DNA of 64,000 nucleotides, from contig NZ_BSSA01000022.1 of NCBI RefSeq assembly GCF_030268885.1, positions 62,001-126,000 on the forward strand, read 5' to 3'. Below, piece by piece: positions 23,571-32,772 of the stretch. The position numbers and the translations under genes are program-made. Every line of letters begins with the position of its first letter. Within the stretch, counting starts at the first letter, position 1. Below the pieces are notes generated by a model. It saw only the letters and a list, made by a program, of their open reading frames with translations, was not told where the DNA came from and did no database searches. This DNA is from Kitasatospora phosalacinea. GTDB taxonomy: Bacteria > Actinomycetota > Actinomycetes > Streptomycetales > Streptomycetaceae.

Positions 23571-25136
23571 ATGACCGCAGACGACCGCACCACCGCCCCC
23601 GTCCCCAACCCCGGCCACCTGCCCGTCCGGCTGCGCGGCCCCGCCGACATGGCGGAGATGCTGCCGTACCTGCTCGGCTTCTTCCCCGACGACAGCATCG
23701 TCGCGGTGGGCCTGCAGGGCTCCGCGCTCGACCAGGGCGGCGTGATCCGGATCGACATCCCGGAGGACCCCGCCTGCTGGGAGCGCACCGCCGAGGAGGC
23801 CGCCCGGCTCCTGGTCGAGCTCTCCGAACAGCGGGACCGCCGCCCCGTCCAAGTGCTGCTGTACCTGTGCCGGGATCCCGACGAGGGCGCCCGCGCGTCC
23901 GGCAGCGGGTCCGCCGTGCTGGCGCGGCTCCGCCCGCTGGCCGCGGCGCTCGCCCGGGCCTTCCGGAACGAGCAGGTGGCCGTCAAGGAGTCGCTGTGCG
24001 TCTCCGCCGGCCGCTGGTGGTCCTTCCTGTGCACCGAAGCCGACTGCTGTCCGCCGGACGGCACTCCGGTGCGGGCGGCCCACCAGCCGAGCCCGCTCGC
24101 CGCGGCGGCCACGTTCGCGGGGCTCGCCCCGCGGGGCAGCCGCAAGGCGATCGTGGCCGGGCTGGCCCCGATCGGCCCGCCGGGTTCCGAGGTCCAGCGC
24201 CGCGCCCTGGAGGACGCCGGGCCGCCCTTCATCCGCGAGTTGGCCGGGCCCGGCGGCCGGGTCGCGGCCGTCGAGCGCACCGCCGGGCTGCTCGCCGAAG
24301 CGATGGCCGAATTCCGCGCCGGAGCCCGCGAGTTGGACAGCACCCGCACCGCCAGACTGCTGATCGGCATGCAGGACAAACTCGGCCGGGACCGCGCCGC
24401 CGAGTACGCCGAACCCGACGAGCTCGCCGCCGCCCAGCGGCTGTGGCGGTTCCTGATCCAACGCTGCGTCGACCCGTTCGAACACCTCGCGGCCCCGCCG
24501 ATGACCCTGCTGGCCTGGACGTCCTGGCTGGCGGGAGACTCGGCCACGGCCCGGATCGTGCTGGCCAGGGCGCTGGAGCTGGAACCGGACTACACCCTGG
24601 CCCGGCTCCTCTACGAGTCGCTCAACTGCGGCATCGCCCCGGAGGCCCTGCTGCGGGTGATCCGCCGCGAGCGCGCCGCCCGCCTGCGGGCCGAGCAACC
24701 CCCGCAGCCGGCCGGAGTCCCGCCGACGGCGTCCCCGGAAACCCCCGCCGACCCGGCGGGGGCCGGAGGCGGAGCGGCCGTCGACGGCGGAACCGCGCCG
24801 CGGGAGCCGGGCCGGACCCCCGGGCCGCAGGAGTCGGTCCCCGGGGCGGTCGGGCCGTCCGCCGCACCCCGCCCCGGCAGCACCGACCCGGCACCACCGG
24901 CCGGGCCCGGACCGTCCGAAGCCCCGGTCCCGGCCCCGGCCGACGGGGAGGCGGCCGACGGGGAAGCGGGCGACGACCGGTCGACGCCCCCGACCGCTCC
25001 GCCCGACGGGCCGTCAGCCGCCGCGGCCTGCCGGGCCGAGCGGGTGCGCGGCCCGCGCCCCCACCGCGTCGTCCCGGCGGGCACCAAGGTCCGGCAGGTC
25101 CGGCCGCACCGAAGCCGACACACGATCGGAGACTGA
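23571..25136 (+). CDS. DUF4192-family protein
   Basis: The 521-residue protein starts at ATG 23571 (MTADDRTTAPVPNPGHLPVRL). An upstream in-frame ATG at 23493 is rejected because the codons in between (ACT TAT CCA ... AAT TAT) are non-coding in style and cover the DnaA-like boxes. The N-terminal 360 residues match the DUF4192 pattern: LRGPADMAEMLPYLLGFFPDDSIVAVGL, RWWSFLCTEADCCPPDGTPV, and a TPR-like end (LTLLAWTSWLAGDSATARIVLARALELEPDYTLARLL). The last 150 residues are Pro/Ala/Gly-rich and end in a basic tail. Function is unknown. It is divergent from recQ and convergent with the hydrolase gene, 37 bases away. Confidence 0.8.
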   Translation: MTADDRTTAPVPNPGHLPVRLRGPADMAEMLPYLLGFFPDDSIVAVGLQGSALDQGGVIRIDIPEDPACWERTAEEAARLLVELSEQRDRRPVQVLLYLCRDPDEGARASGSGSAVLARLRPLAAALARAFRNEQVAVKESLCVSAGRWWSFLCTEADCCPPDGTPVRAAHQPSPLAAAATFAGLAPRGSRKAIVAGLAPIGPPGSEVQRRALEDAGPPFIRELAGPGGRVAAVERTAGLLAEAMAEFRAGARELDSTRTARLLIGMQDKLGRDRAAEYAEPDELAAAQRLWRFLIQRCVDPFEHLAAPPMTLLAWTSWLAGDSATARIVLARALELEPDYTLARLLYESLNCGIAPEALLRVIRRERAARLRAEQPPQPAGVPPTASPETPADPAGAGGGAAVDGGTAPREPGRTPGPQESVPGAVGPSAAPRPGSTDPAPPAGPGPSEAPVPAPADGEAADGEAGDDRSTPPTAPPDGPSAAAACRAERVRGPRPHRVVPAGTKVRQVRPHRSRHTIGD

Positions 25137-25173
25137 CATGCGAACCCTCGACCCGCGGCCGTGCAGCGGGTGG

Positions 25174-26487
25174 CTAGACCTCGCCGCGCGCCATCCGGAC
25201 CAGCCGGTCCAGCACCGCCCGACCGCTGGTCCGGACCCCGTCGTGCTCCCACTCGTTGGTGACCCAGACCCGGGTGCCGGCCACCGCGTCCGCGGTCTCC
25301 AGCGAGTGCGCCGTGTCCACGTACATGTCGTCGTGGTACACCGCCGCGTACACCGGCACCCGGTTCGACGCCAGCCGCGGCAGGTCGTAGAGGTCGGGCC
25401 AGTCGGTGCGCTCCGCCAGCAGTTGCGCCGTCTCGCGCAGCGGCTGCAGCGCCGGGTCGGTCTCGAACATCCAGGGGTGGATCATCTCGCCGGTGAGCAG
25501 CACCGGCCCGTCCCCGGCCAGCGCCGCCCCGGCGTCGAACTCGGGGAACTCCTTGCGCACCCGCTCCGCCGACCAGTCGGTGGCCCCGGCGTCGACCGAG
25601 CGCTGACCGTAGATCGACTCGTGCAGGACGGCGTACAGGGGGTTCTGCGCGAAGGACAGGTGCGACTGCACCCCGGTCAGGAAGGTGTCGGACAGCTCCG
25701 GCCCGTCCGGCCCCTCCACCCAGGCCTCCTCCAGCAGGTAGTGCAGGACGTAGGAGCCGGAGCCGCTGCCCAGCAGGATGCCCAGCGCCTGGAACGCCTC
25801 GACGGTCAGCGTCCCGCCGCCGGGGAGGGACGCGGGCCGCTCCAGCAGGTGCGCCGCGATTCGCCGTACTGCCGCCACGTCCTGGGGGAAGCGCGCGTAG
25901 TGCCCGGCGTTCTTGCGGGCGACGCGCGGGTAGGCCGCGCGGTAGACCTCGTCCGCGGAGCGGCGCAACCCGGCCAGACCGCCGGTGACGAAGACCTCGC
26001 GCAGGTGCTCCGGGGCCAGCGAGAGGTAGGTCAGGGCGCAGAAGCCGCCGAAGCTCTGCCCGAGCAGGCTCCACGCGGCGTCCTCGCCGAGCAGTTGGCG
26101 GCGGATCAGTTCGGCGTCCCGGACGATCGAGTCGGCCCGGAAGTGCGCCAGGTACTCGGCCTGCTGCCGGGCGTCGCCGCGCCGGGCCAGGGTCTGGCGG
26201 TTGGCGGGGGTGGAGCGGCCGGTGCCGCGCTGGTCCAGCAGCAGCACCCGGTAGTCGTCGAGCGCCCGGTCCAGCCAGCCGTCCCGCCCCATCGGGCGGT
26301 TGGCCTTCCCGCCGGGGCCGCCCTGCAGGTACACCAACCACGGCAGTTCGTCGTGCTCGCGTCCGGCGGCCACCACCTCGCGGGCGTAGACCTCGATCGT
26401 CTCGCCGTCGGGAGCAGCGTGGTCCAGCGGCACCCGGAAGAGGTGGTCGGTGGTGACGATTCCGGGGAGGCGGCTGAGGGAGGACAT
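25174..26487 (-). CDS. alpha/beta hydrolase, proline iminopeptidase-like
   Basis: The 437-residue protein starts at ATG 26487 with AGGAG just upstream. It has the alpha/beta-hydrolase layout: oxyanion-hole region LVYLQGGPGGKANRP near 57, DQRGTGRST near 92, the nucleophile elbow LLGQSFGGFCALTYL near 150, an inserted helical cap, and a C-terminal Asp/His end (AAVYHDDMYVD ... TNEWEHDGVR). The HGGPG-like QGGPGG motif and GQSFGG place it with prolyl aminopeptidases (peptidase S33). No signal peptide, so it acts in the cytoplasm on peptides with N-terminal proline or related substrates. Confidence 0.88.
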   Translation of the reverse strand: MSSLSRLPGIVTTDHLFRVPLDHAAPDGETIEVYAREVVAAGREHDELPWLVYLQGGPGGKANRPMGRDGWLDRALDDYRVLLLDQRGTGRSTPANRQTLARRGDARQQAEYLAHFRADSIVRDAELIRRQLLGEDAAWSLLGQSFGGFCALTYLSLAPEHLREVFVTGGLAGLRRSADEVYRAAYPRVARKNAGHYARFPQDVAAVRRIAAHLLERPASLPGGGTLTVEAFQALGILLGSGSGSYVLHYLLEEAWVEGPDGPELSDTFLTGVQSHLSFAQNPLYAVLHESIYGQRSVDAGATDWSAERVRKEFPEFDAGAALAGDGPVLLTGEMIHPWMFETDPALQPLRETAQLLAERTDWPDLYDLPRLASNRVPVYAAVYHDDMYVDTAHSLETADAVAGTRVWVTNEWEHDGVRTSGRAVLDRLVRMARGEV

Positions 26488-27057
26488 GCAACTCCTAGGT
26501 GCGAGCTGGTCACAGGCTGGTCGCGACGCCGAACGCCGGGGTCGCCGGTGCGTCCGCCGTCGTCCTCGCACCGTATCCTGACGTCGGACAGGAGCCGCCG
26601 GGGGGCATCTGCCAGGTGCGGAGAACCCCGGACGGAACCACGACACAGCGGGCGCCCCGGGTGTCGGTCGCGGAGCACCGGACGACCGTCGGCTCGCGGC
26701 CGCCTCCGGCCGGACGTCCGCCGCGCGGGCGTGACCTGGGGCAGGTGTGGTGCGTTCAATCTGCGGAACGCCACCACCCGAACCGGCACGGCCGGACCGA
26801 CCACGGCCGGACCGACCACGGCCGGGCCGACCGTGCGGGGCACCGGCCACGCGTCGTTCGACCCGGCGCGGCCGATCCCCGGACGACTCCGGAGCCCGGG
26901 CCGGGACACCGTCCCGACCGAGTCGGGGCACCGGCGGCCCGGTCCGTCCCGAGTCAGAGCCGCGTGTTCCGGCGGCAGAGCAGCACAGTCCGCGATCGAG
27001 CACGCTCGCGGCCGACCGAGCCCGCAGCCCTCGGCCGGTCGAGGGGAGGAGAGCCCG
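26488..27057. repeat. 570-base divergent intergenic region with a 3 x 15-bp tandem repeat
   Basis: Between the hydrolase and the debranching gene lies a long non-coding stretch. At 26787-26831 the unit CACGGCCGGACCGAC occurs three times (the third copy has one change). The right end carries the GAGGGGAGGAGA ribosome site of the debranching gene. I found no convincing gene; the open frames through here are extensions of neighbours. Promoters for both divergent genes must lie here but I could not assign them. Confidence 0.5.
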
Positions 27058-29727
27058 GTGACCGACTCAAGGCCACCCCACGCAGCGCCCCAACCGCTGC
27101 CGCCCACCGGCCCGCCGCCCCCCGGCGTCGCCCCCGCACCGCCGCACCGCCCGGCCGGCCCTCCGACGCCCCGTCAGGCGACGCCGCCGTACGGCACGCC
27201 GACCGGTCCCGCCCGGGGAACGGCCGGGGCGGGCCCGACGGTTCCCGGCACCCCGCCGTACGGCACCTCCCTGTCCGGCGCCCCGGCCCCCGGCACCCCG
27301 CCCCACGGCACGCCGTTGGGCGCTGTCCACCCGGCCGCCCACCCGGTGGGTCACCCGTACCCGCCCCCGGTGGGCACACCCCCGTACGGCACCCCTGTCG
27401 GAGGTGCACCGTACGGCCCCGGTGGCACTCCGCCGTACGGCACCGTGACGCGGTCGGCCCCGAGCCGTCCGGCGGTTCCTGGCGGCGCGCCCGGTGGCAG
27501 GTCGGAGCAGGTGGCGGGCGCGCCCGCCGCCGGTCCGGCCCGGCCGACCGGCCCGGTGGCGCCGCCGCGGCCGCAGCCCTCCGCCGCGCACGACGTCCTG
27601 TGCGTCAACGCCCCGGGCATGGCGGCCTCCGGCCCGGACGGACAGGTGCGGGGGCAGGGCCTGCACGGCTTCTTCCGGCACGGTGTGCGCACCCTGGCCC
27701 GGATGGAACTGCGGCTGGGCGGCATGGAGCCGCTCCCGCTCCAGGGCACCCTGACGTCCGCGGCGGCCGCCCGGTTCGTCGGTTCGGTCCGGGTGCCGGG
27801 CGACCTCGACCCGGATCCGGCGCTGACGGTCGAACGGCTCCGGCACGCCGACGGCGCGGAGACGGTGACGGTCCGCAACACGGGCGCCCGCCCGGCCCGG
27901 CTCCCGCTGGAGATCGCGCTCGGCACCGACCTCGGCCTGCTGACCGACATCGCCGCGGGCCGTCGGTCGGCGGACCTGCCGGGCCAGGTCCAGTCCTCCG
28001 GCCTGCGCTGGGTCGGCCAGGGCCGGGCGGCCACCGTCAGCGCCCGCCCCTCGCCGCACGCGGTGCTGGCCGGTGCGGGCGTGCTGCGCTGGGACTTGGA
28101 GATCCAGCCCGGTGCCCGCTGGTCGGTCGACCTCCGTGCCGAGCTGGAGACCCCGTCGACGGGGCGGCCGCCGACCGGTCGGGGCCCCGGCGTGCCGCTG
28201 CCCTGGTCCGAGCCCGAGATCAGGGCCGACGACCGCCGGGCCGCCCGCCTGGTCTCCCGCGCCCTGGACTCGCTGGGCGGCCTGCTGCTCGCCGACGCGG
28301 ACCGGCCGACCGACCTCTACACCGCCTCGGGCGCCCCCTGGCGCTTCGGCCTCACCGCCGCCGACGCGCTCTGGGCCGCCAGGATGACCCTGCCGCTCGG
28401 CACCCGGCTCGCCGCCGGGACCTTGCGGGCGGTCGCCCGCCGCCAGCACCAGGCGGCCCCGCAGAGCGCCGCGCCCGCCCCCCGGCAGGCCGACGCGGCC
28501 CCGGGCGACGGCACGCCGACCCCGGAGGGGGCCGGTGCCCCCGGGCCGGTGCCCGGGGCCGCTCCGGGCGCGAGCGGCGGGGCGCACCCGTCCGGCGGCG
28601 AGGCCGGTGCGACGGCGCAGGCGATGGACGGGGTGATCCCCGGCCCGCTGCGGCACGGCGGCCCCGAGCTGCCGGCCAGTTGCACCGCGACGGAGGCGAC
28701 CCTGCTGTTCGTCACGGTGCTGGCCGAGGCCTGGCGCTGGGGCATGCCCCGGGCCGAGGTCGCCGAACTGCTTCCGGCCGCTGAGCGGGCGCTCGGCGCG
28801 CTGCGGGCGGCCGTGGTGGCGGACGGGGCGGACGGCCCGGTCGGGTTCGTCACCGACTTCGGACGTCCGGCGGAGGAGCGCGCCGCGCGCCCCGGCCCGG
28901 CCCGGTGCGAGGTCCAGGCCCAGGCCCACCGGGCGGCCCTCCAGGGTGCCGACCTGCTCGACGCCTTCGACCGGCCCGGCGCGGAGCAGTGGCGCTCCTG
29001 GGCGGCCGAACTGCGGGAACGGTTCCGCGAGCAGTTCTGGATCGACGACCTGTCCGGCGGCCGTCCGGCCGCCGCCCTGCTGGCCCCGGACCGTCCGGTG
29101 CCGGCCCTCGCCTCCACCCTGGTCCACCTCCTGGATCCGGGCCTGGCCGCCGAGGGCGAACTGCACGAGGGCCTGCTCGACCGCGAGCAGACCAGGCTGC
29201 TGGCCCAGCGCCTGGTGACCCCGGAGCTCGACTGCGGTTGGGGCCTGCGCACCCTGAGCGCGAAGTCGCCCCGCTTCAACCCGCTCGGCCACCGCAGCGG
29301 GGCGGTCCGGGTCCAGGAGACCGCGCTCGCGGTGAGCGGTCTGGTGGACGCGGGGTTCGAGCGGGAGGCCGAAATACTGCTGGAGGGCCTGCTGGAGGCG
29401 TCCGTGCACTTCGAGGGCCGCCTGCCGGAGATGTACGCGGGCGAGCAGAAGGTCGCCGACTGCCCGCCCGTTCCGCACCCGGCGGCCTGCCGTCCGGCCG
29501 CGGTCTCCGCGGCGGCGGCCGTCCACCTGGTGCTCTCGTTGGCGGGCGTCCGCCCTGACGTCCCGTCAGGGCGGGTCGCCACCCGCCCGGCGAGCACCGC
29601 CCCCCTGGGCGCACTGGAACTGACCGGCCTGCGGGTGGCCGGCGAGCCCTTCTCGGTCCGGGTCAGCCGGATCGGCGTCGCGGTCGTGGAGGAGGCGCCG
29701 TCGTTCCTGCAACTCGCCGCCAGCTGA
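27058..29727 (+). CDS. glycogen-debranching-type glucosidase with repetitive N-terminus
   Basis: The 889-residue protein starts at GTG 27058 after GAGGGGAGGAGA. Residues 1-180 are Pro/Gly/Thr-rich with at least five copies of a PPYGTP-like motif and are probably disordered. The folded part begins near 180 with the glycogen debranching enzyme N-terminal beta-domain (VNAPGMAASGPDGQVRGQGLHGFFRHGVRTLARMELRLGG). It continues into an (alpha/alpha)6 barrel (WRFGLTAADALWAARM; WGLRTLSAKSPRFNPLGHRSGAVRVQETALAVSGL; RLPEMYAG), with a second disordered insert near 465-520. It resembles amylo-alpha-1,6-glucosidase family proteins that hydrolyse branched alpha-glucans. No signal peptide, so it is cytoplasmic. 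Confidence 0.82.
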   Translation: MTDSRPPHAAPQPLPPTGPPPPGVAPAPPHRPAGPPTPRQATPPYGTPTGPARGTAGAGPTVPGTPPYGTSLSGAPAPGTPPHGTPLGAVHPAAHPVGHPYPPPVGTPPYGTPVGGAPYGPGGTPPYGTVTRSAPSRPAVPGGAPGGRSEQVAGAPAAGPARPTGPVAPPRPQPSAAHDVLCVNAPGMAASGPDGQVRGQGLHGFFRHGVRTLARMELRLGGMEPLPLQGTLTSAAAARFVGSVRVPGDLDPDPALTVERLRHADGAETVTVRNTGARPARLPLEIALGTDLGLLTDIAAGRRSADLPGQVQSSGLRWVGQGRAATVSARPSPHAVLAGAGVLRWDLEIQPGARWSVDLRAELETPSTGRPPTGRGPGVPLPWSEPEIRADDRRAARLVSRALDSLGGLLLADADRPTDLYTASGAPWRFGLTAADALWAARMTLPLGTRLAAGTLRAVARRQHQAAPQSAAPAPRQADAAPGDGTPTPEGAGAPGPVPGAAPGASGGAHPSGGEAGATAQAMDGVIPGPLRHGGPELPASCTATEATLLFVTVLAEAWRWGMPRAEVAELLPAAERALGALRAAVVADGADGPVGFVTDFGRPAEERAARPGPARCEVQAQAHRAALQGADLLDAFDRPGAEQWRSWAAELRERFREQFWIDDLSGGRPAAALLAPDRPVPALASTLVHLLDPGLAAEGELHEGLLDREQTRLLAQRLVTPELDCGWGLRTLSAKSPRFNPLGHRSGAVRVQETALAVSGLVDAGFEREAEILLEGLLEASVHFEGRLPEMYAGEQKVADCPPVPHPAACRPAAVSAAAAVHLVLSLAGVRPDVPSGRVATRPASTAPLGALELTGLRVAGEPFSVRVSRIGVAVVEEAPSFLQLAAS

Positions 29728-29837
29728 GCGCGCCGCGGCGCGAGCGCCCGTCCGGTCGCCCCGGCCGGGGCCGCGAGGGTGCGTTCCGACCGGAGCGGGG
29801 AGGTCCCGCCGGGCGGGGAAAGCGCTGTGGTCTGTGA

Positions 29838-29859
29838 TTATCGTCAGAGAGACGACTAA
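29838..29859 (+). promoter_or_regulatory. operator-like inverted repeat before the Nudix regulator gene
   Basis: TTATCGTC-AGAGA-GACGACTAA is an inverted repeat (core TCGTC/GACGA) of the kind bound by NrtR-type regulators. TAAGAT at 29857-29862 could be a -10 element that would place the transcript start at about the ATG 29870, again suggesting a leaderless mRNA; there is no ribosome site. Confidence 0.5.
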
Positions 29860-29869
29860 GATCGGCCGC

Positions 29870-30637
29870 ATGTCGCGTTATGACCCGTCGGCCTTCCCCC
29901 CGTTCGCAGTCACGGTTGACCTCGTGGTGCTGACGGTGCGCGACCACGAGCTGTGCGCCCTGCTGGTGAAGCGCGGCGAGGCGCCGTTCCAGGGGTACTG
30001 GGCGCTGCCGGGCGGGTTCGTGCGGCTGGACGAGGGCCTGGCCGAGGCGGCCTCCCGCGAACTGGCCGAGGAGACCGGGCTGCGGGCCCAGTCGCTGCCG
30101 GGCAGCCTCCCGGTCGGGCGGGCCCCGGCGGGGGCGCACCTGGAGCAACTCGCCACCTACGGCCACCCCCAGCGGGACCCGCGGATGCGGGTGGTGAGCG
30201 TCGCGTACCTGGTCCTGGCCCCGGACCTGCCGTCGCCCCGCGCGGGTGGCGACGCCAGCAGCGCCCGCTGGGCGCCGGTGCGCGAACTGTTCGGCGAGGA
30301 GCGCGAGGAGCGCAACGACGGCGTGCTGCTCGCGTTCGACCACGGACAGATCCTGGCGGACGGGGTGGAGCGCGCCAGGTCCAAGATCGAGTACTCCTCG
30401 CTGGCCACGGCCTTCTGCCCCCCGGAGTTCACCGTCGGAGAGCTGCGCCGGGTCTACGAGGCGGTGTGGGGCGTGGTGCTCGACCCGCGCAACTTCCACC
30501 GCAAGGTGACCGGCACCCCGGGCTTCCTGCTCCCCTCCGGCGGCACCACGACCCGTCAGGGCGGCCGCCCCGCGCAGCTGTTCAAGGCGGGCGGCGCCAC
30601 CGTCCTCAACCCCCCGATGCTGCGCCCCGAGGCCTGA
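29870..30637 (+). CDS. Nudix-related transcriptional regulator / Nudix hydrolase (NrtR type)
   Basis: The 255-residue protein starts at ATG 29870. The N-terminal Nudix domain has the complete catalytic box GFVRLDEGLAEAASRELAEETGL (about 49-71, matching G-x5-E-x7-RE-x2-EE-x-G). The C-terminal part, TVGELRRVYEAVWGVVLDPRNFHRKVTGTPGFL, is the winged-helix DNA-binding domain of NrtR regulators, which sense ADP-ribose and control NAD or sugar metabolism. Many NrtR proteins have lost the box; here it is intact, so both hydrolysis and regulation are possible. The inverted repeat just upstream suggests autoregulation. Targets are not evident from the neighbours. Confidence 0.85.
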   Translation: MSRYDPSAFPPFAVTVDLVVLTVRDHELCALLVKRGEAPFQGYWALPGGFVRLDEGLAEAASRELAEETGLRAQSLPGSLPVGRAPAGAHLEQLATYGHPQRDPRMRVVSVAYLVLAPDLPSPRAGGDASSARWAPVRELFGEEREERNDGVLLAFDHGQILADGVERARSKIEYSSLATAFCPPEFTVGELRRVYEAVWGVVLDPRNFHRKVTGTPGFLLPSGGTTTRQGGRPAQLFKAGGATVLNPPMLRPEA

Positions 30638-30936
30638 CCGGGCCCTGCTCCGCCTTCCGGCACGGGCCCGTCCCGCCCCCGCGCGCTCCGGGCGCGGACC
30701 GCGGTTCCGGCGACGCGGCCGAGTCCGTTGCTGCCGACGGGTGGTGACGGTTCGTGAGGAGCCCGTCAGCGCGGCGGTGGAGCTGTCGCCTGTACGGGTG
30801 AGGTCGGTGCCAACAACGTCCACGACCCATCCGTAATGCCTGGTTTCACCGCTTCCGCGCCCTACTGTGCAGGCTCAGGCCGGGTGGACACCCCCGGCCT
30901 GTCGGCGGGCGAGGGCGGGCGAGGGAGCGGGCAGCG
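30638..30936 (+). other. intergenic region before the ABC-like operon
   Basis: 299 bases without a gene. TACTGT near 30862 could be a -10 element, and GGAGCGGG just before 30937 is the ribosome site. No hairpin or palindrome stands out. Confidence 0.35.
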
Positions 30937-32772
30937 ATGATCCAGATCACCGGACTGACCAAGGCGTACCGGCGGGGGCGTCCTCCCGCGCTGCTGGACC
31001 TGAGCTTCGACGCCCGTCCGGGAATGGTCACCGTGCTGCTCGGGGACGAGGGGGCGGGCAAGACGACCGCGCTCCGGCTGATGGTGGAGCTGGAACGGGG
31101 CCACGGCCTCACCCTGTTCGACGGCCGGACGTACCGGCGGATCCGGCGCCCGGAGCGGGAGATCGGCGTCCTGCTGGCCTCCGGGCGGCCGGAGGCCGGG
31201 CACCCGGGCCAGCGGGCCCGGGCCCACCTGCGGATGCTGGCCGGTGCGGTCGGCGTCCCGGCGCGCCGGGCCGACGACCTGCTGGAGCAGACCCGGCTCG
31301 CGGGCGTCGCCGACCACCGGATCGGCACCTTCTCGCCCGGCATGCACCGCCGCCTCGCGCTGGCCGCCGCACTGCTCGGGAACCCCTCGACGCTGCTGCT
31401 GGACGCTCCCACCGAGGGCCTGTCCCCGGGCAACGAGGAGTGGTTCGGGGCCTTCCTGCGCTCCTTCGCCCTCTCGGGCGGCACCGTGCTGGTCACCACC
31501 CGCGCCCCCGGGGAGGCCGCCGCGCTCGCCGACCGGGTGGTCACCCTGGACGCGGGCCGGTTGGCCGCCGACCAGCCGGTGGTGGAGTTCCGCCGCACCA
31601 GGCTGCACCCCGAAGTCCTGGTCCGCGGCCCGCAGATGGCCCGCCTCGCGGACCTGCTGGTCGCCCAGGGCGGACAGGTCCGGCGGGACGGCGGCGCGGG
31701 CCTCGCGGTGAGCGGGATCGACCGCACCGAGATCGGCGAACTCGCCTACCGCCACGGCATCCTGCTGCACGAACTGTCCGACCGGGTGGTGGAGCGCCCG
31801 GTCTCCTACCCCTCCGCCCTGCCCAGCGGTTCGGGCCGGTCGGGTCAGGTGGCGGTCCGGACGGTGCGCCAGGGCCAGCGCCAGGGCCAGCGCCCGGACC
31901 AGCAGCAGGGCCAGGGCCAGCACCAGGAACCGGCAACGGGCCGTGCGGAACCGGACGGCCGGGCCGCCGACCCCGGGGAGCGGCGGCCCGCGACCGTCGG
32001 CCGCCCGGCCGGGCCGGAGCCGGGGCGCCAGCTCGACCACCGCGGCCTGCAGGCCGGCCGCTGGGCCGCCGCCGCCCTCGCACCGAACCCGCCCGCCCAG
32101 GTCCAGGCACCGTCCCGAGCACAAGGCCAGGTGCAGCAGGTGCAGGCCGCGCCCGTGCCCGCGCCGACGCCTCCCGTCCAGGCGCCCCCGCCCATCCCCG
32201 CGTCCACCGTCGACCTGACCAGGCGGACGCCCCGCGGGGCCTCCGCGCTCAGTCGGTCGACGGCCCGGGCCACGGGAACGGGAGCCACGGGAACGGGAGT
32301 CACGGGAACGGGGGCCGCGGAGCCGACGGCCGCGGAGGCGGCGGCCGGGGCGGAGGTTCCGGGCGCGGAGCCCGGAGCGCCGGGCGGCGAACGGCCCGCG
32401 CGGCCGGACGGGGTCGGGGCGCTGCCCGGGCCGGGGACGGTCGACGCCGAGCACCTGGCCGCCAACCCGACCGACGCCGAACTGCTGACCCCCGCCCGGA
32501 TCAGGGGAGTCGGCCACCAACCCGCCCCCGTGCGCCCCTTCCCGGGACGCCCCTGGTCGGCCGAGCCCACCGGCCTGCGCCCGTCCGGTCGTACCGAGCA
32601 CACCGAGCGGGCCGAGCGCACCGGCCGCACCGAGCAGGCCGGGCCCGCCGAACCGGTCCGGCGGCCGCGGGAGTCGGGGGAACCGGGCGAGCCGGGCGAG
32701 CCGGCGGAGCCGGTGGATCCGCAGGGGACGGCGCGGCGGAGCGCCGTCGGCGACGAGGACGGGAGTGAGTGA
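30937..32772 (+). CDS. ABC-transporter-like ATP-binding protein with degenerate catalytic residues and long disordered tail
   Basis: The 611-residue protein has one nucleotide-binding domain (about 1-215). It keeps Walker A GDEGAGKTT (36-44), a signature-like FSPGM (132-136) and the Walker B Asp156 in TLLLDAPTEGLSP. Ala157 stands where the catalytic Glu is normally found, Ser163 replaces the D-loop Asp, and Arg189 (VLVTTRAPG) replaces the switch His. It should bind ATP, but hydrolysis is predicted to be slow or absent. From about 300 to 611 the chain is Gln/Pro/Ala/Glu-rich low complexity, with QGQRQGQ, ATGTG and EPGEPGEPAEP repeats. It overlaps the next gene, a membrane protein, by 4 bases, so the two form a complex. 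It lies two genes upstream of whiH. Confidence 0.82.
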   Translation: MIQITGLTKAYRRGRPPALLDLSFDARPGMVTVLLGDEGAGKTTALRLMVELERGHGLTLFDGRTYRRIRRPEREIGVLLASGRPEAGHPGQRARAHLRMLAGAVGVPARRADDLLEQTRLAGVADHRIGTFSPGMHRRLALAAALLGNPSTLLLDAPTEGLSPGNEEWFGAFLRSFALSGGTVLVTTRAPGEAAALADRVVTLDAGRLAADQPVVEFRRTRLHPEVLVRGPQMARLADLLVAQGGQVRRDGGAGLAVSGIDRTEIGELAYRHGILLHELSDRVVERPVSYPSALPSGSGRSGQVAVRTVRQGQRQGQRPDQQQGQGQHQEPATGRAEPDGRAADPGERRPATVGRPAGPEPGRQLDHRGLQAGRWAAAALAPNPPAQVQAPSRAQGQVQQVQAAPVPAPTPPVQAPPPIPASTVDLTRRTPRGASALSRSTARATGTGATGTGVTGTGAAEPTAAEAAAGAEVPGAEPGAPGGERPARPDGVGALPGPGTVDAEHLAANPTDAELLTPARIRGVGHQPAPVRPFPGRPWSAEPTGLRPSGRTEHTERAERTGRTEQAGPAEPVRRPRESGEPGEPGEPAEPVDPQGTARRSAVGDEDGSE

